From Mactra quadrangularis (lineage: Eukaryota; Mollusca; Bivalvia; Venerida; Mactridae), in NCBI GenBank assembly GCA_025267735.1, contig CM046299.1, positions 23,086,232-23,150,231 on the forward strand: a DNA stretch of 64,000 bases. Direction: 5' to 3'. Shown in pieces: positions 45,212-56,965 of this stretch. Made by a program: the position numbers and the translations under genes. Numbering within the stretch: the first letter of the stretch is position 1; each line of letters begins with the position of its first letter. The notes beneath the pieces were generated by a model. It was not told the origin of the DNA. It did no database searches and was given only the letters and a program-made list of their open reading frames with translations.

Positions 45212-48200
45212 GTGAGTGCTTTTGTTATATTTTCAATTAGTTCAAATCACGAATGTGATGGAGTCCATGAGCGGCAGGCGTGGTTTCAAGTTAATTGTAT
45301 GTAAAATTAATACGTTTGTTTATAAGTTGCGATTTTATTCTGAGTCGGGGTTTTTTTTGCTATGATATCAATTGTCTGAGCTCAAGTGGAAAAATTAGGA
45401 ATCCACACCCAGATATACAAAATTAGAACAGAACAGAATTTTATTCAAGAAACGTGTACATAGTACATAGTTTTGATTTTTAAATACAAAATTAGAAGAG
45501 CCAATATATGTTGAAATATATTGTTAAGCCGTTTCGGTATATATTTGGAATGGAATTATTCTTTATAATTATCACAAAGAAACTGAAATCAATGCTAAAC
45601 ATATACTAGTACAGATATCATTTTTCTCGAACTCAAAAGATTGTTCTTGTGTTTTGTTTTTTATTTCTTGTTTAGGCCACAACAAATTGATCATATGTTC
45701 TATGGATTCGCTCGCACCTTAATGTTGACGCTTTTTACAAAAAAATATATTTTTATTTCCTCGCTCGCTCATAAAAATTTGGTCAAACCGCTATATAAAG
45801 CAAGTGAATAAAGACTTCTTTTATTTTTTTGTCTTTGCTCGCTCGCCCCATTTTTTTTCAGAAAAATCCGTAGAACATATGATCAACTTGTTGTGGCCTT
45901 ATGCCACAATACAATCACACAAAGCTTTGTATACATGTACAGATGATTTTCAACATTGTTTGTCACTGTCAAATATCGATATTTGATGCCACTTATTATT
46001 AAGTGATGACATGTCCATATTTTATATATTACGTCTATCACTGTTGAAATATGAAACGTTAGGTATATTTGATTTGGGAATTTAATCCGCGACCGACTTT
46101 GAAGACAATCGCTCTACCAACTGAGCTTTTTTGGTTGCTAACACAATTTTAAACAAACCTGTCGAGGGTTGCCCGCAAGTCTGTAGTAACTCGCTCTTTA
46201 GAGCAATGCACTTACTACTGTCTGGCGGGCAACCCTCGATGTATACGATATAGAATCTACTGAACAATGATACATAGCACATGTAGGATAACATAAGACA
46301 ATGTTTACATTGAATGTCGTTCAGATTTGTCTCATGTTCCCATCCAACAGAGGGTGATAGAACGGAATGTTCACTCGAGACAAGTCATGTCAACCGAGGC
46401 TTTAGCTCTCAGTAGGATGTGATATTTATTTCATTATACCGAACAACAATGCTTAATTTTTTATTATAGTTCGGACAAAATAACATAACGTATGTGTGTA
46501 ATATTAAAATAAACTAATCTATTCCAGAGGTAGTCCATTATTGAAAATAAAGGTTGTATATAACATATTAGTAAGGCAGATAATCCACCATACCTTTAGC
46601 CAATCATGCTCGTACTGGTAAAGCACTTTACCATTACACCAACAAGACTCTCATACGAAACTATAAAAATTAATAATCTAAAATAATTTATCGTCATCCT
46701 GAGCATCCCCTGACGTGGATTAGTTCAATGTATGGTTTAAATAGACAGGGTTTTGTTTTTTGTACGAACTATAATTTTACTTTTGCCTGCTGGGAACAAA
46801 GAAATAAAACGTTCATAACAATTTATATCGGCCGATTATATTGACTGACTTGCAAAAATCTTAAACATATTATCATTATGGCATTTGCTTAACGTTGTGT
46901 AGTGTCAATTTCAAAACCTTTGTGTGAATTTCTGAACATACCAAATGATTGAAAAATTGGCCAAGGCTTAAAACGATACCCGAATGGATTGAATTTCTAG
47001 TATAATTTTCAACATGTCTAACTGTTAAGCCCCTACACCTAATCTCAAGTCGCTATTTGATTTACAATGGCAAAAGTATAGGGGTAATTATTTGAACGGC
47101 TTTATCTCTTTTATGTTTTTAATACCGTACAAAGTTAATTATAATCTTATTATTATAACATGTATATAATACATGTACAAGAAGACGTCGTTATTAAAGC
47201 TGTGCGTTCAAAGATTTCTACTTAAGAAATAACATAAAGCTGGCCATAATTTGTAGTTGAATAAACATAATAAAGGCACGATTTTTGAAATGCCAAAATT
47301 ATATATCGAGTGTTTTAGCACGAGTTATTTAATATGCGCATCAAAACAAGTATCTATGATTTAATATACAATAAACTAATGAAAACCTGCATGTTATTTC
47401 GATTCTAACATTGAAAAATGAATAAGCTTCCCATTAAGTTCTATAAGAGGGTAATTTATAACAGCCGTGTATGTGCTCAGTTTTAAAATATAGATGACGT
47501 CACATTAAAGGAGTATAGAGTGACAAAGCACGTACTAAGTATTTTATGTACTATACAGATAACAGGCGGTGTAAATGACTAAAATGATGTTATTTGCATT
47601 CTACCATAGTCAAAACATAAAGTATAATATAAATATCACATTCTGCAGAGGGTGATAGAATGGAATGTTCACCCGAGACAAGTAATGTCAACCGAGGCTT
47701 TACGTTTTATCCCCCTCATATAGGATTTGACATTTATTTTATTAAACCAAACAACAGAAATTGTTTACAATCTAATAGGCACAAACCGTTTAAATTTATC
47801 TGTTTTATTTGCTTCTGAACTTCAAGTTTGTCGTTTGGTCAAAAGCAAGCGTCTGCGCAAGGGAGGTAATTCAAATTGAATGGCTTGAACTCGGGACCCG
47901 GTATTAAGCAAATTCCAACGCAATGGTCTCCAATCGCTTTAAGCGGGCCAATAGGTGATGTCAAGAAGGCCGGTAGGTGATGTGAAGGGGATACTTTACA
48001 GATTGTCACTTAGTGACGTCACATTAGGCTACATAGTAAACCAATCACGTGAGGTATAATAAATAGTATTAATATAATTGATAACAAATCATATTTGGCT
48101 ATCAAGTTCAGGGTCATATTGAGAAAACGAGCCAGTCTGTGTTTTTGAATAGAATATTACATTTCATGAATAATATCAATGAGCTATTATTTTTATTCTA

Positions 48201-51200
48201 CATACACAATTTCATATCTTCGACTGTCATTATTACATTTGAAACATGAGCCTAGACGACAAAAAACATAACAAAAAACAAGAATTACCATACAATACAT
48301 TGCAATACAATTTTTGAAGCATTAAGCATATACATGTATACGATAACAATGTCTAGGGTTGCCTGACGCGGTGAAACGTCGTGTATAATATAATGCCAAG
48401 TATTGAGTAAATAATAATGACTTTAATACATTTTTTCGGCGTAACTGTCTAAGCCAAAAAAAATTCCTATATATCTAACTAATACAATTTGCTCTATCAT
48501 ACCTGTTCGTCCGAATGAAACTCTTTTTCGGTATAGAGAAATTGATAAAATATGTGGTACCATTGGTTATTAGTGATAAACAGGTGCGTTGTACGGACAT
48601 TAGTTTCTAACTTTTTACTCTGTGTACTATGGGTGATTCACTATGATAACTGATGATACATTCGCCACGGTATGGTCCTAGATATGACTGAACAGCGAAC
48701 ATGACTATTTATACCTGAAAAATTAACCTTGCATAGCACCGAATATCTCTTTAAAGATATTTCATGTTTCAAGTATCTATATTGTACTTAAGTATATCTA
48801 ATTACATGTACTTGTATTGTTCTAACATTTGTACACTGGTGTAAACAATGACATGGAGTCATTCAATTGCCCAGTCTCTGTCAGATATAGTCACAACCCA
48901 CTTCTTTTGAGGATTGTATTGTACGATTAAGTTATTGAACCACTAGTTCTCTCGGGGTTCTTTTATAAGATTGACAAAAACCATATCTTTAATCAAAAAG
49001 ATGGTTAGGAGATAGTCTTGAATTCGATTTGCCTGCAATGCTTTTTCTTGTATTGCATGACATTCATAGCTCTAAAAACTTTTATATCTATTCCGAATGT
49101 CCATAGCCATGAATTAATTATTATCCCAGATTTGAATATAAAGGTCTACATGTGTTTTAGCAATCATTTCTGTTGAATGGCCTGGCATTCACTGATTGCT
49201 TTTATAATGTTATTTAAAAATGCGACTATGTACTTTATTTTGTACAAGTCAAAAAAATCTGAATCTGGTGAAGTGACTGAATATAATGACTGTATGCAAT
49301 GACTGTATTTAATGACTGCATGTAATGACTGAATATAATGACTGAATATAATGACTGAATGTAATGACTGAATATAATGACTGAATATAATGACTAAATA
49401 TAATGACTGAATGTAATGACTGCATGTAATGACTGAATGTAATGACTGAATGTTATGACTGCATGTAATGACTGAATATAATGACTGAATGTTATGACTG
49501 AATATAATGACTGCATGTAGTGAATGAATGTTATGACTGAATATAATGACTGAATATAATGACAGCATGTAGTGAATGAATGTTATGACTGAATATAATG
49601 ACTGAATATAATGACTGCATGTAGTGAATGAATGTTATGACTGAATATAATGACTGAATATAATGACTGAATATAATGACTGAATGTAATGACTAAATAT
49701 AATGACTGAATAAAATGATTGAATGTAGTGACTGAATATAATGACTGAATATAATGACTGAATATAATGACTGAATATAATGATTGAATATAATGACTGC
49801 ATGTAGTGACTGAATGTTATGACTGAACGTAATGACTGAATGTAATGACTGCATGTAATGACTGAATATAATGACTGAATGTAATGACTGAATGTAATGA
49901 CTGCATGTAATGACTGAATATAATGACTGTATGTAATGACTGAATATAATGACTGCATGTAATGACTGAATGTAATGACTGAATATAATGACTGAATGTA
50001 ATGACTGAATGTAATGACTGAATGTAATGACTGAATATAATGACTGAATGTAATGACTGAATATAATGACTAAATATAATGACTGAATATAATGACTGCA
50101 TGTAATGACTGAATATAATGACTGAATATAATGACTGAATATAATTACTGAATGTAATGACTGAATGTAATGACTGAATATAATGACTGAATATAATGAC
50201 TGAATGTAATGACTGAATGTAATGACTGAATATAATGACTGAATATAATGACTGAATGTAATGACTGCATATAATGACTGAATAGAATGACTGAATGTAA
50301 TGACTGAATATAATGACTGAATATAATGACTGAATGTAATGACTGAATGTAATGACTGAATATAATGACTGAATATAATGACTGAATGTAATGACTGAAT
50401 GTAATGACTGAATATAATGACTGAATATAATGACTGAATGTAATGACTGAATATAATGACTGAATAGAATGACTGAATGTAATGACTGAATATAATGACT
50501 GCATGTAATGACTGAATGTAATGACTGAATGTAATGACTGAATGTAATGACGGAATGTTCTGGCTGAATGTAATGACTGAATATAATGACTGCATGTAGT
50601 GACTGAATGTTATGACTGAATGTAATGACTGAATGTAATGACTGCATATAATGACTGAATATAATGACTGAATGTAATGACTGCATATAATGACTGCATG
50701 TAATGACTGAATATAATGACTGAATGTAATGACTGCATGTAATAACTGCATGTAATGACTGCATATAATGACTGAATGTAATGACTGCATATAATGACTG
50801 CATGTAATAACTGCATGTAATGACTGTATATAATGGCTGCATGTAATGACTTGAGACCTGAGTTCTTTTTGTTAGCTATTTGTTATGTTGTAGTTTAAGG
50901 TCTTTATTTTTCTAATAGTTAAAGATTGTGTAATTTGGGTATATTTCAGGCAAAGGAAAGTCAGAATAATAAGTGTATCGGACAATGCAGGACCAGTGTA
51001 TTGTTTATTTTGGTACAGAAATGGCAACTATTTGTATTCAGCAAAACCCATTCCTGCGTGTTTCCATAAACACACTGATCATCATTTAAGACAGTAAGTA
51101 TAAAATGCACAAGTGTTTTTATCTGTCATGAGTGAACTGTACAAGTGTTTTTATCTGCCACGAGTGAACTGTACAAGTGTTTTTATCTGCCACGAGTGAA

Positions 51201-53454
51201 CTGTACAAGTGTTTTTATCTGCCACGAGTGAACTGTTCAAGTGTTTTTATCTGCCATGAGTGAACTGTTCAAGTGTTTTTTATCTGCCACGAGTGAACTG
51301 TACAAGTGTTTTTATCTGCCACGAGTGAACTGTATAAGTGTTTTTATATGCCACGAGTGAACTGTACAGGTGTTTTTTTCTGCCACGAGGTTGTGTTAGC
51401 GTTTTGCTTTATGCAGAGACGTACTTGAACGTCATATCGCCATTAATATTCAGTGTACTTAGAGAGAAGCCACTCGGCTTGTTCAGCTGGTAGCTCGCAA
51501 GTCTACTGATCGAGGGGACGTGGATGTACATATACGTAAACTACCGCTGGTCGAGTTTCATTGTACTTTTAGATAACCCCTGATCATTTGCAATAGAGAA
51601 TACTTCTTAAAGCTGTTTTGTTTTTAAGTAGCAGAATAGCAGACAACTCGTTTGTTAATATTGAATTAGCAATTCCATGTACAAACAATATTAGTACTAC
51701 TTGCCAGTGAGTTATTCGTCGAGCCTGATAACTTGTTGGTAACCCGGGTCGATAGCGCAGTTGTTACCGCGCCGGGATTTGGAATCTAGTGTCCCAAAGG
51801 GGGTACGGGTTCGAATCCCACCCGGGGAGGTTATACCCTTCCATTAAAATATGACAATAACGTCAATTTTTCCTCCATTGATACGATATATGGAGAAGTT
51901 TCCGTTCTTGTGGTAGGGTAGGTGAGTACTGGTTATAGACAAGGGTCCAGGAAAGCTAGGTTAGGTGCGCTGGACAACATAGAATTACCTAAAACTTTTA
52001 AACCTAGTAAAAAATAAAAATAACATGTTGTATTACTACCACTTCTGATGTGCGAGGCATAACTACTTAGATCTCCAAAATGTTCCGATATACTACCTAT
52101 ATATAAGGTTTAATTTCACTATGAGGAATTTACATTAGTCGTGGAGAACAATACTTACTGATTAAACTATAACATAACCCAAGCATTGATCCTTCTACTA
52201 GTTAACATTTACTGTACATACATATTGTAGCTAACTTGTGTGCGTTAACACAGTGGTGGGCACTATGCGCGGACTGACACTCTATCCCCGATTCCTACCT
52301 CTGCACAGTTAGGAGCTATCTAATATACATGTAGTGTACATGCAGCTACTAGAGTCCTGGTTCATGTCATCAAATCAATGTGTCTAAATATGGCAATTTT
52401 GATGTACATTTATGACTTCATACCCAGTGACCAGTACAATATTTACTTTCACCAAATGACCAGTGCTTATATTACACAAACAATCATGCAATAGATATGT
52501 AAAAACGAACATTTTTATATTTATTTCAGGTTTAGTGCTACATTTGTCACATGTTATCTTGAAGACAATTCTACTCCTGATGCAGTATCGGTTGTTCAAG
52601 ATCAAAGCATCAACAAGAAGCCATATAATCTACTTCCGGTGAATAAATTAAAAGCAAGTGAAACAAAACATAAATTTACCGTTTGTCTTTCACCATTACA
52701 ATATAATTTTGGAGACGTTAGAGCACTCGTAGAATGGTTGGAACTTATTCAGTTACAGGGAGTAACTCATGTCGATGCATACGTTCACAATGCAACTAAT
52801 GACGTCATTTCCGTTCTAAAATTGTATCGTTCGAGCGGATTAGTGACAATATTACCATGGACACTGCCGGCTTCTTTTTGTGACGATAAGATTCGGAAAT
52901 CACATTATTGTGGTCAAATTGCAGCGATAAATGATTGTGTTTACAGGAACAAAGGTAAAAGTGATTTTGTAGCGTCTCTTGACCTGGATGAAGTAATCGT
53001 CCCTCAACATAAGAACGACTTCACATGGGGTGATATGTTAAAACGTGTTCCAAATGCCAGCAGTTTCATTATAAGAAATGTTTTCTTTAAACCTACAGAA
53101 CAAACTGGTTTAACAAAACATATCAACTTGACGTCAAATTTAATATCTAGTAATGTAAGAGAGGAGTACGTATTTGGTCCAAGAAACAGATCGAAATGGA
53201 TAGTCCGTCCAGAAATAGTTGTTGCCGCTGGGATTCATCATCAATGGGCCATTGATGGTCGAGCTCGGGAATTTACAATGCCATTTAAGATGGGTTTATT
53301 GCATCATTACAGGAAACACAGTATCTACAAAGATGGATTTAAGCGAATGAATGTTCAACATGATGCTGCACTTAAATATACTAATAAATTTAAATCTAGT
53401 CTAGAAAATATATACACAAAGCTAAATACCATGAATATAGCATTGAACACTTAG
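44937..53454 (+). CDS. Glycosyltransferase family 92 protein 2 (three exons)
   Basis: Joining 44937-45211, 50950-51093 and 52530-53454 gives a 447-residue protein without internal stops. Both introns are GT-AG and phase 2, exactly as in GT92-1. Residues about 18-22 are RRRRK, followed by a hydrophobic anchor (23-40), so a type II Golgi protein is expected. The catalytic part has FTVCLSPL, EWLELIQLQGV, DLDE at 291-294 and HHYRK at 398-402. The stem has NET and NTS glycosylation sites. It is clearly a tandem paralogue of GT92-1. It probably transfers a sugar from a nucleotide donor to a glycan; the specificity is unknown. Minisatellites, a SINE and a MITE lie in its introns. Confidence 0.88.
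45212..45674. other. GT92-2 intron 1, first part, with reversed LINE tail
   Basis: 45424-45442 reads AGAACAGAACAGAATTTTAT, the reverse complement of AATAAAATTCTG plus TTCTG units. It is a LINE 3' end of the 38738 type inserted on the minus strand; the body to its right is not recognisable. Confidence 0.5.
45675..45898. mobile_element. PIF/Harbinger-type MITE, copy 2
   Basis: 224 bp with duplication TTA (45672-45674 and 45899-45901) and ends GGCCACAACAAATTGATCAT / GGCCACAACAAGTTGATCAT. It is closely related to copies at 36858 and 55553. Confidence 0.85.
46082..46246 (-). repeat. tRNA-like relic followed by a GC hairpin
   Basis: Minus-strand AGCTCAGTTGGTAGAGCGAT (46103-46126 region) resembles a tRNA D-arm and A box, followed by an anticodon-like region. 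No intact cloverleaf was completed. Next to it CGAGGGTTGCCCGC (46162) is exactly inverted at GCGGGCAACCCTCG (about 46224-46238), a 14-bp hairpin with a 48-bp loop. Confidence 0.5.
46347..46456 (+). repeat. Dispersed repeat GAGGGTGATAGAA, copy 1
   Basis: GAGGGTGATAGAACGGAATG, then CGAGACAAGT and GTCAACCGAGGCTTTA, recurs at 47646-47757 with similar spacing, ending in a shared ATTTATTT...AACAAC segment. The class is unknown. Confidence 0.6.
46457..47645. other. GT92-2 intron 1, no recognised feature
   Basis: AT-rich intron sequence. No exon or element end could be supported. Confidence 0.5.
47646..47757 (+). repeat. Dispersed repeat GAGGGTGATAGAA, copy 2
   Basis: The second copy of the sequence at 46347-46456, in the same orientation, with substitutions and a slightly different middle. 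Confidence 0.6.
47758..49205. other. GT92-2 intron 1, no recognised feature
   Basis: No supportable exon, RNA gene or element end. Confidence 0.5.
49206..49257 (+). mobile_element. LINE 3' end beside the 13-bp minisatellite
   Basis: TGCGACTATGTACTTTATTTTGTACAAGTC parallels the final segment of the 21900 LINE (26614-26643), in pieces of up to 14 identical bases. It is followed by AAAAAAATCTGAATCTG where that LINE has AATAAAATC plus TTATC units. Confidence 0.55.
49272..50852. repeat. 13-bp minisatellite, about 120 copies
   Basis: Unit AATGACTGAATAT with frequent ATGT/GCAT variants at the end, over 1.58 kb. Since 13 is not a multiple of three, 39-bp triplets generate overlapping minus-strand frames (for example 365 and 341 codons) in more than one frame. 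They are artefacts of a stop-free repeat. The array ends 97 bp before GT92-2 exon 2. Confidence 0.9.
50950..51093 (+). CDS. GT92-2 exon 2
   Basis: 144 bp between acceptor ATATTTCAG and donor CA|GTAAGT. It codes QRKVRIISVSDNAG...VYCLFWYRNGNYLY and ends in a split glutamine codon. It matches exon 2 of GT92-1 in length, phase and the Y-C-x-x-W-Y core. Confidence 0.87.
51109..51390 (+). repeat. 32-bp minisatellite next to the exon 2 donor
   Basis: Nearly nine copies of AAGTGTTTTTATCTGCCACG then AGTGAACTGTAC, starting only 15 bp after the exon 2 boundary. The last copies are more diverged. Confidence 0.9.
51466..51530 (+). repeat. SINE family B head fragment
   Basis: TCAGCTGGTAGCTCGCAAGT then CTACTGATCGAGGGGACGTGG parallels the tRNA-like head of the SINE at 60554. 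The body is absent. Confidence 0.5.
51743..52021 (+). mobile_element. tRNA-derived SINE family A, full-length copy
   Basis: The head has A box TAGCGCAGTTG (51753) and B box GGTTCGAATCC (51808) at normal polymerase III spacing, followed by a body shared with the copies at 41851 and 62590 (minus). It ends in AAAAAATAAAAAT. It sits in intron 2 of GT92-2. Confidence 0.8.
52022..52529. other. End of GT92-2 intron 2
   Basis: Intron sequence ending in the acceptor TTATTTCAG at 52521-52529. No additional exon was seen. Confidence 0.55.
52530..53454 (+). CDS. GT92-2 exon 3 (catalytic domain)
   Basis: It begins FSATFVTCYLEDN, parallel to YSASSIICYLQGN in GT92-1, and runs to the stop at 53452-53454. 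It carries FVASLDLDEVIVPQ and GLLHHYRKH. The frame is in register with exon 2 through the split glutamine codon. Confidence 0.9.
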
Positions 53455-54238
53455 CATGAAATAAGAATGTGAGGGTTCTATCGATCTCTTCATAACATTG
53501 TTTCATAATTACAATATACATGTATATACAATGTAATTATAATAAGTTGATGGATAATGGAGTCGCGTCTGTTGTGATATACAATGTAGTTTGTTCTGAA
53601 GACATCTGTTCTTGGTCCACATTTTCATTCTAGATTCAAATAGGTCAAATCTGACATTAAATCAAAGTTTTCCTTTGTAAAGGGAGAAGTTCTCGATTCC
53701 TTTTGAATGGAAAAAAATGCACAAGTTACAAACTAATCCAGGAAAGCTACATATACTCTCCTACTCATCGGCTGACTATCACTTTCGTTCCCTTTCACTG
53801 AACAAGGGGAGCGTAGCTACCAATGTGAACTGACCTCCTTTATTAAATTCTAACATACTGATATATGAGGAAAACTTGAAAAAAGTCAATAAAATCTACG
53901 CAAAGATGGTATTTTCAAGGGGTTTCCCCATGTTTAGTTGCGGACGATAGTAAATCCTCATTATAATCCGCCGCGGACGAATATATTAGGCCGCGCATGC
54001 GCATTAAAGGACAGTTACTACTGCAACAAAAATAGTCCGCTATACGTGTTAACAGGCAGATGATGCAGTTTGTGCAATGAAATATACGTGTGTGTGGCTG
54101 AGTTTTATATTCTTATGATTGGCTACTGTGATGTTTTTTTTATTTGAATTACTTCCGTTTAGTTGTTTCCATGTTTATAAGCTCCATCAAAACTCAATAT
54201 AAGACAGTGCTATTAGTGCTTTGATTTGGTTTTTATGC
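53455..54238. other. 3' flank of GT92-2
   Basis: Probably includes the 3' untranslated region. An AATAAA at 53888-53893 is a possible polyadenylation signal. Nothing else is supportable. Confidence 0.45.
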
Positions 54239-54241
54239 TTA

Positions 54242-54643
54242 GGCCATGCCAAATTGGAATTTTGTTAAGCCGTTCAAGTCAAGTTTGACAAACCTAGGTA
54301 CCTATTCTCAAAAACACACAAACCGATAACGAAAACATATGTCAATTCTAGCTAGTATTCACACAAATAAGTACTTGGTAAAACATGAATTTCATGACAT
54401 TAATGTGAGATTAAAGTAATTCTAAAAAAGTACATGTATATACAACATACACATGTACATTTTCATTAATCAAATACACAGAAACAAGGAACTATCAGTA
54501 TTTCTTAAGAAAATTCAGTTATCGAATTCTGGAACAACATAATGTTGTAAGAAAATTTCACCAACAATTTTGTTGGTGTTTCTTTGGATTGAGGACTCTA
54601 AAACCTACGCGGACGCTTAACAAAATTCCGGTATGGCATGGCC
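54242..54643. mobile_element. Second PIF/Harbinger-type MITE family
   Basis: 402 bp with duplication TTA (54239-54241 and 54644-54646). The ends GGCCATGCC...GGAATTTTGTTAAG are inverted, differing only in five bases after GGCCATGCC. They resemble the 36858 family only in the GGCC start, so this is a separate family with the same site preference. Confidence 0.75.
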
Positions 54644-54646
54644 TTA

Positions 54647-55173
54647 GTTTATAATGGTGAATAGCTAATATCAATGCAATATGTAATGTCATTTTGTATC
54701 TTTACAAGTTGTAAAGTTGTAAATAAAAATAGTATACATATATTGAGTACATTTAGTAATAAAATGTATTTTACGAGTGTCTTCGTGATTCATTTGGACA
54801 ATAGTTCTATTAAATAGGAAATATTACACGCTCAACAACATGGCTAAGAATACACGTTTTATTTTGGCATAGTTCCTTAACTGTATCACAAATTAAATAA
54901 TGGTTGGCCTTTTTTCATTTCACTGAAAATCGGTATTTGAATACACAAAAATAACAAAAAGATCCGCTCCTGCACGAGCATTCAGTGTTGTAAGAAATAT
55001 TTGTTCAGTTTTAACGCACATGACAAATTCTTTACCACCAGACCTCTTAAAAGAAAACACTAATAAATGCAAAGAAAAATTCGGTTAATGACTGCTAACA
55101 AAAGATGGAGCGCAATTGGCTGGCTGGAGTCCGGCATTTCTCTAAGAGAAGTAAGTGTCTTATTTTCTCAGTA
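54647..55173. other. Intergenic stretch
   Basis: No supportable feature. Confidence 0.5.
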
Positions 55174-55320
55174 TGGTGGCATATTTCTGCCATCAGATAA
55201 CCACATAACTAACTAGTTAATTAAGAGGTAAACTAGTTACCGTAACTAGTTAACCACTTAACTTAAGAGGTAAACTAGTTACCGTAACTAGTTAACCTCT
55301 TAATTATTAAACATCTCTAA
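55174..55320. mobile_element. Partial relative of the 14054 MITE
   Basis: It starts TATGGTGGCATATTTCTGCC and follows the 14054 element through CCACATAACTAACTAGTT. It then carries two direct copies of AAGAGGTAAACTAGTTACCG, and the mirrored right end is missing. Confidence 0.6.
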
Positions 55321-55552
55321 AATTCAAAGAGAGAGTCATTTGTTAAGGCGAGAAAACACTTGAATTCGGCAAGGGCCATATAGGGTCCTTGGTTTCGGGC
55401 AACTGCAATTTATAGTTATTCGACCCACTGGACAATCTATTTCAAATGACAATGTCAAGTCCTGCTGTTCCGTAAAAAAGTTACGAAATTTTACTGAAAT
55501 AACTTGAATTATCAAATAATCAAATTTAAAAAAAACGTACAGTTCCATGTAA

Positions 55553-55776
55553 GGCCACAACAAATTGATCATATGTTCTACGGATTCGCTCGCACCTTAA
55601 TTTTGACGGTTTTTACAAAAAAATATATTTTAATTTCCTCACTCGCTCATAAAAATTTGGTCAAACTGCTATATAAAGCAACTGAATTAAGATTTTTTAT
55701 GTTTTTTTTTCTTCGCTCGCTCGCCCCATTTTTTTCTAGAAAAATCCGTAGAACATATCATCAACTTGTTGTGGCC
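55553..55776. mobile_element. PIF/Harbinger-type MITE, copy 3
   Basis: 224 bp with duplication TAA (55550-55552 and 55777-55779) and ends GGCCACAACAAATTGATCAT / GGCCACAACAAGTTGATGAT. It is very close to copy 2 at 45675. Confidence 0.85.
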
Positions 55777-56134
55777 TAATGTAAATAAGGTAGTTACTTC
55801 CATTCATTACTTCTTTGTGTTCTTACATCTGTCTTAAAGACACCAATTTGTCAGAGAGGGTGAATGTCTTCTTCAAGGACCATTTTATCAGAAACATCCT
55901 ATAAAGGGTCTGTATGTTGTCCAGAATATGTGCCCATAATGTCACACCCCCGTCATGTAAATGTAACTAAAGAAAAGTTATTACTTCAATTTTATCTTTT
56001 TCTCAATTAATTTATACCTACAAAACAAAAATTAACGAAACTTTAATGAAAAATTAATTAAGATATAGCTGAACCTTCTTTTTAATGTAGGAAAAGGTCC
56101 TACGAAACCCATAGCTGAGTTTAACTTGTGATTC

Positions 56135-56221
56135 TGTATAAACCTCTGAAAACCGGAATCCTCTGAAAACCGGACTTATTGGTCAGTCCAGACCAGGTCC
56201 GGTTTTCAGAGTTTTTACTGT
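56135..56221. mobile_element. Short pogo/Tigger-like palindromic element
   Basis: CTGTATAAACCTCTGAAAAC at the left and (inward, right) CAGTAAAAACTCTGAAAACC form an imperfect inverted repeat with CCGGAC. CAGTA...CTCTG..AACCGGA words are typical of pogo/Tigger ends. It is too short to encode anything. Confidence 0.5.
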
Positions 56222-56563
56222 AGTAGGAAATCGAACATTTAAGCCAGCATTAGTCAATGTTTACCGAGATGAATGCCAAACTGGATCTTGTCAATAGATC
56301 TACCATGGCATGATATGCCAGGTATGTATTACAATGTATTTCATATTTTTGTGTCAGGTTTCTTTACATTCAGTGGTAGTACATCTATCTGACGTACATA
56401 ATATTTACAACCATTCAAACTATTTGATCTATTAACTCTTGTATTCAAGACAATGATCAATGTATTTTATCGTAATTAAAATGTAATTGATAAACAATCA
56501 ATGTTTTGTCGATCATTATCGTGTTTAGTTATATTTATTCGACTATACGGTTAATGAGAATAC

Positions 56564-56901
56564 AATCTGATTAAAGCCCGATCTAAAATTTTCCGCTCGC
56601 CTATTTGCTAATTTAGATCTGGCCGTTTTCTAACGAGGGTCAAGTTTAGGTGACCTTTTCCCATAATATGCATGACGAAATCGTTATGTTAAGTGACTTG
56701 TTTATGTACATCGTCTACGTCAGGCAATTTGAAATAAGCCGCCCAATCGTAGTCTGTGAATAATTCCGCTGTCAAATTAGTTCGCAAACCTTGGTCTAAA
56801 ATAGAAATTACGAAATCAAAATGCTATCAATATTGTTCCGTCTAGATGAAAGCTACGCATTGATTGGTCAACATAAAGGTCATCTCGACGTGACCCTCCA
56901 T
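56564..56901 (+). repeat. Dispersed 338-bp repeat, copy 3
   Basis: A full-length match to the FB1 interior (2525-2862), with the same length and orientation. Its presence outside any foldback arm shows that the repeat is an independent family. Confidence 0.75.
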
Positions 56902-56965
56902 TTGAACCTTAGAGATCCTGTATGACAACGCTCTACAGGATATCTGTTTACGGAGATTGATAATT

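Noticed and set aside
46082..46135. A functional tRNA gene on the minus strand
   Set aside because: Only the D-arm half is convincing. No B box or closing acceptor stem could be found at the right distance.
49164..50842. Overlapping minus-strand frames of 365 and 341 codons
   Set aside because: A 13-bp satellite without stop words leaves several frames open at once. Overlapping long frames on the same strand point to repeat structure, not coding.
51743..51830. A functional tRNA gene
   Set aside because: A and B boxes are present, but stem pairing is incomplete, and the sequence continues into a body shared with two other loci, so it is a SINE head.
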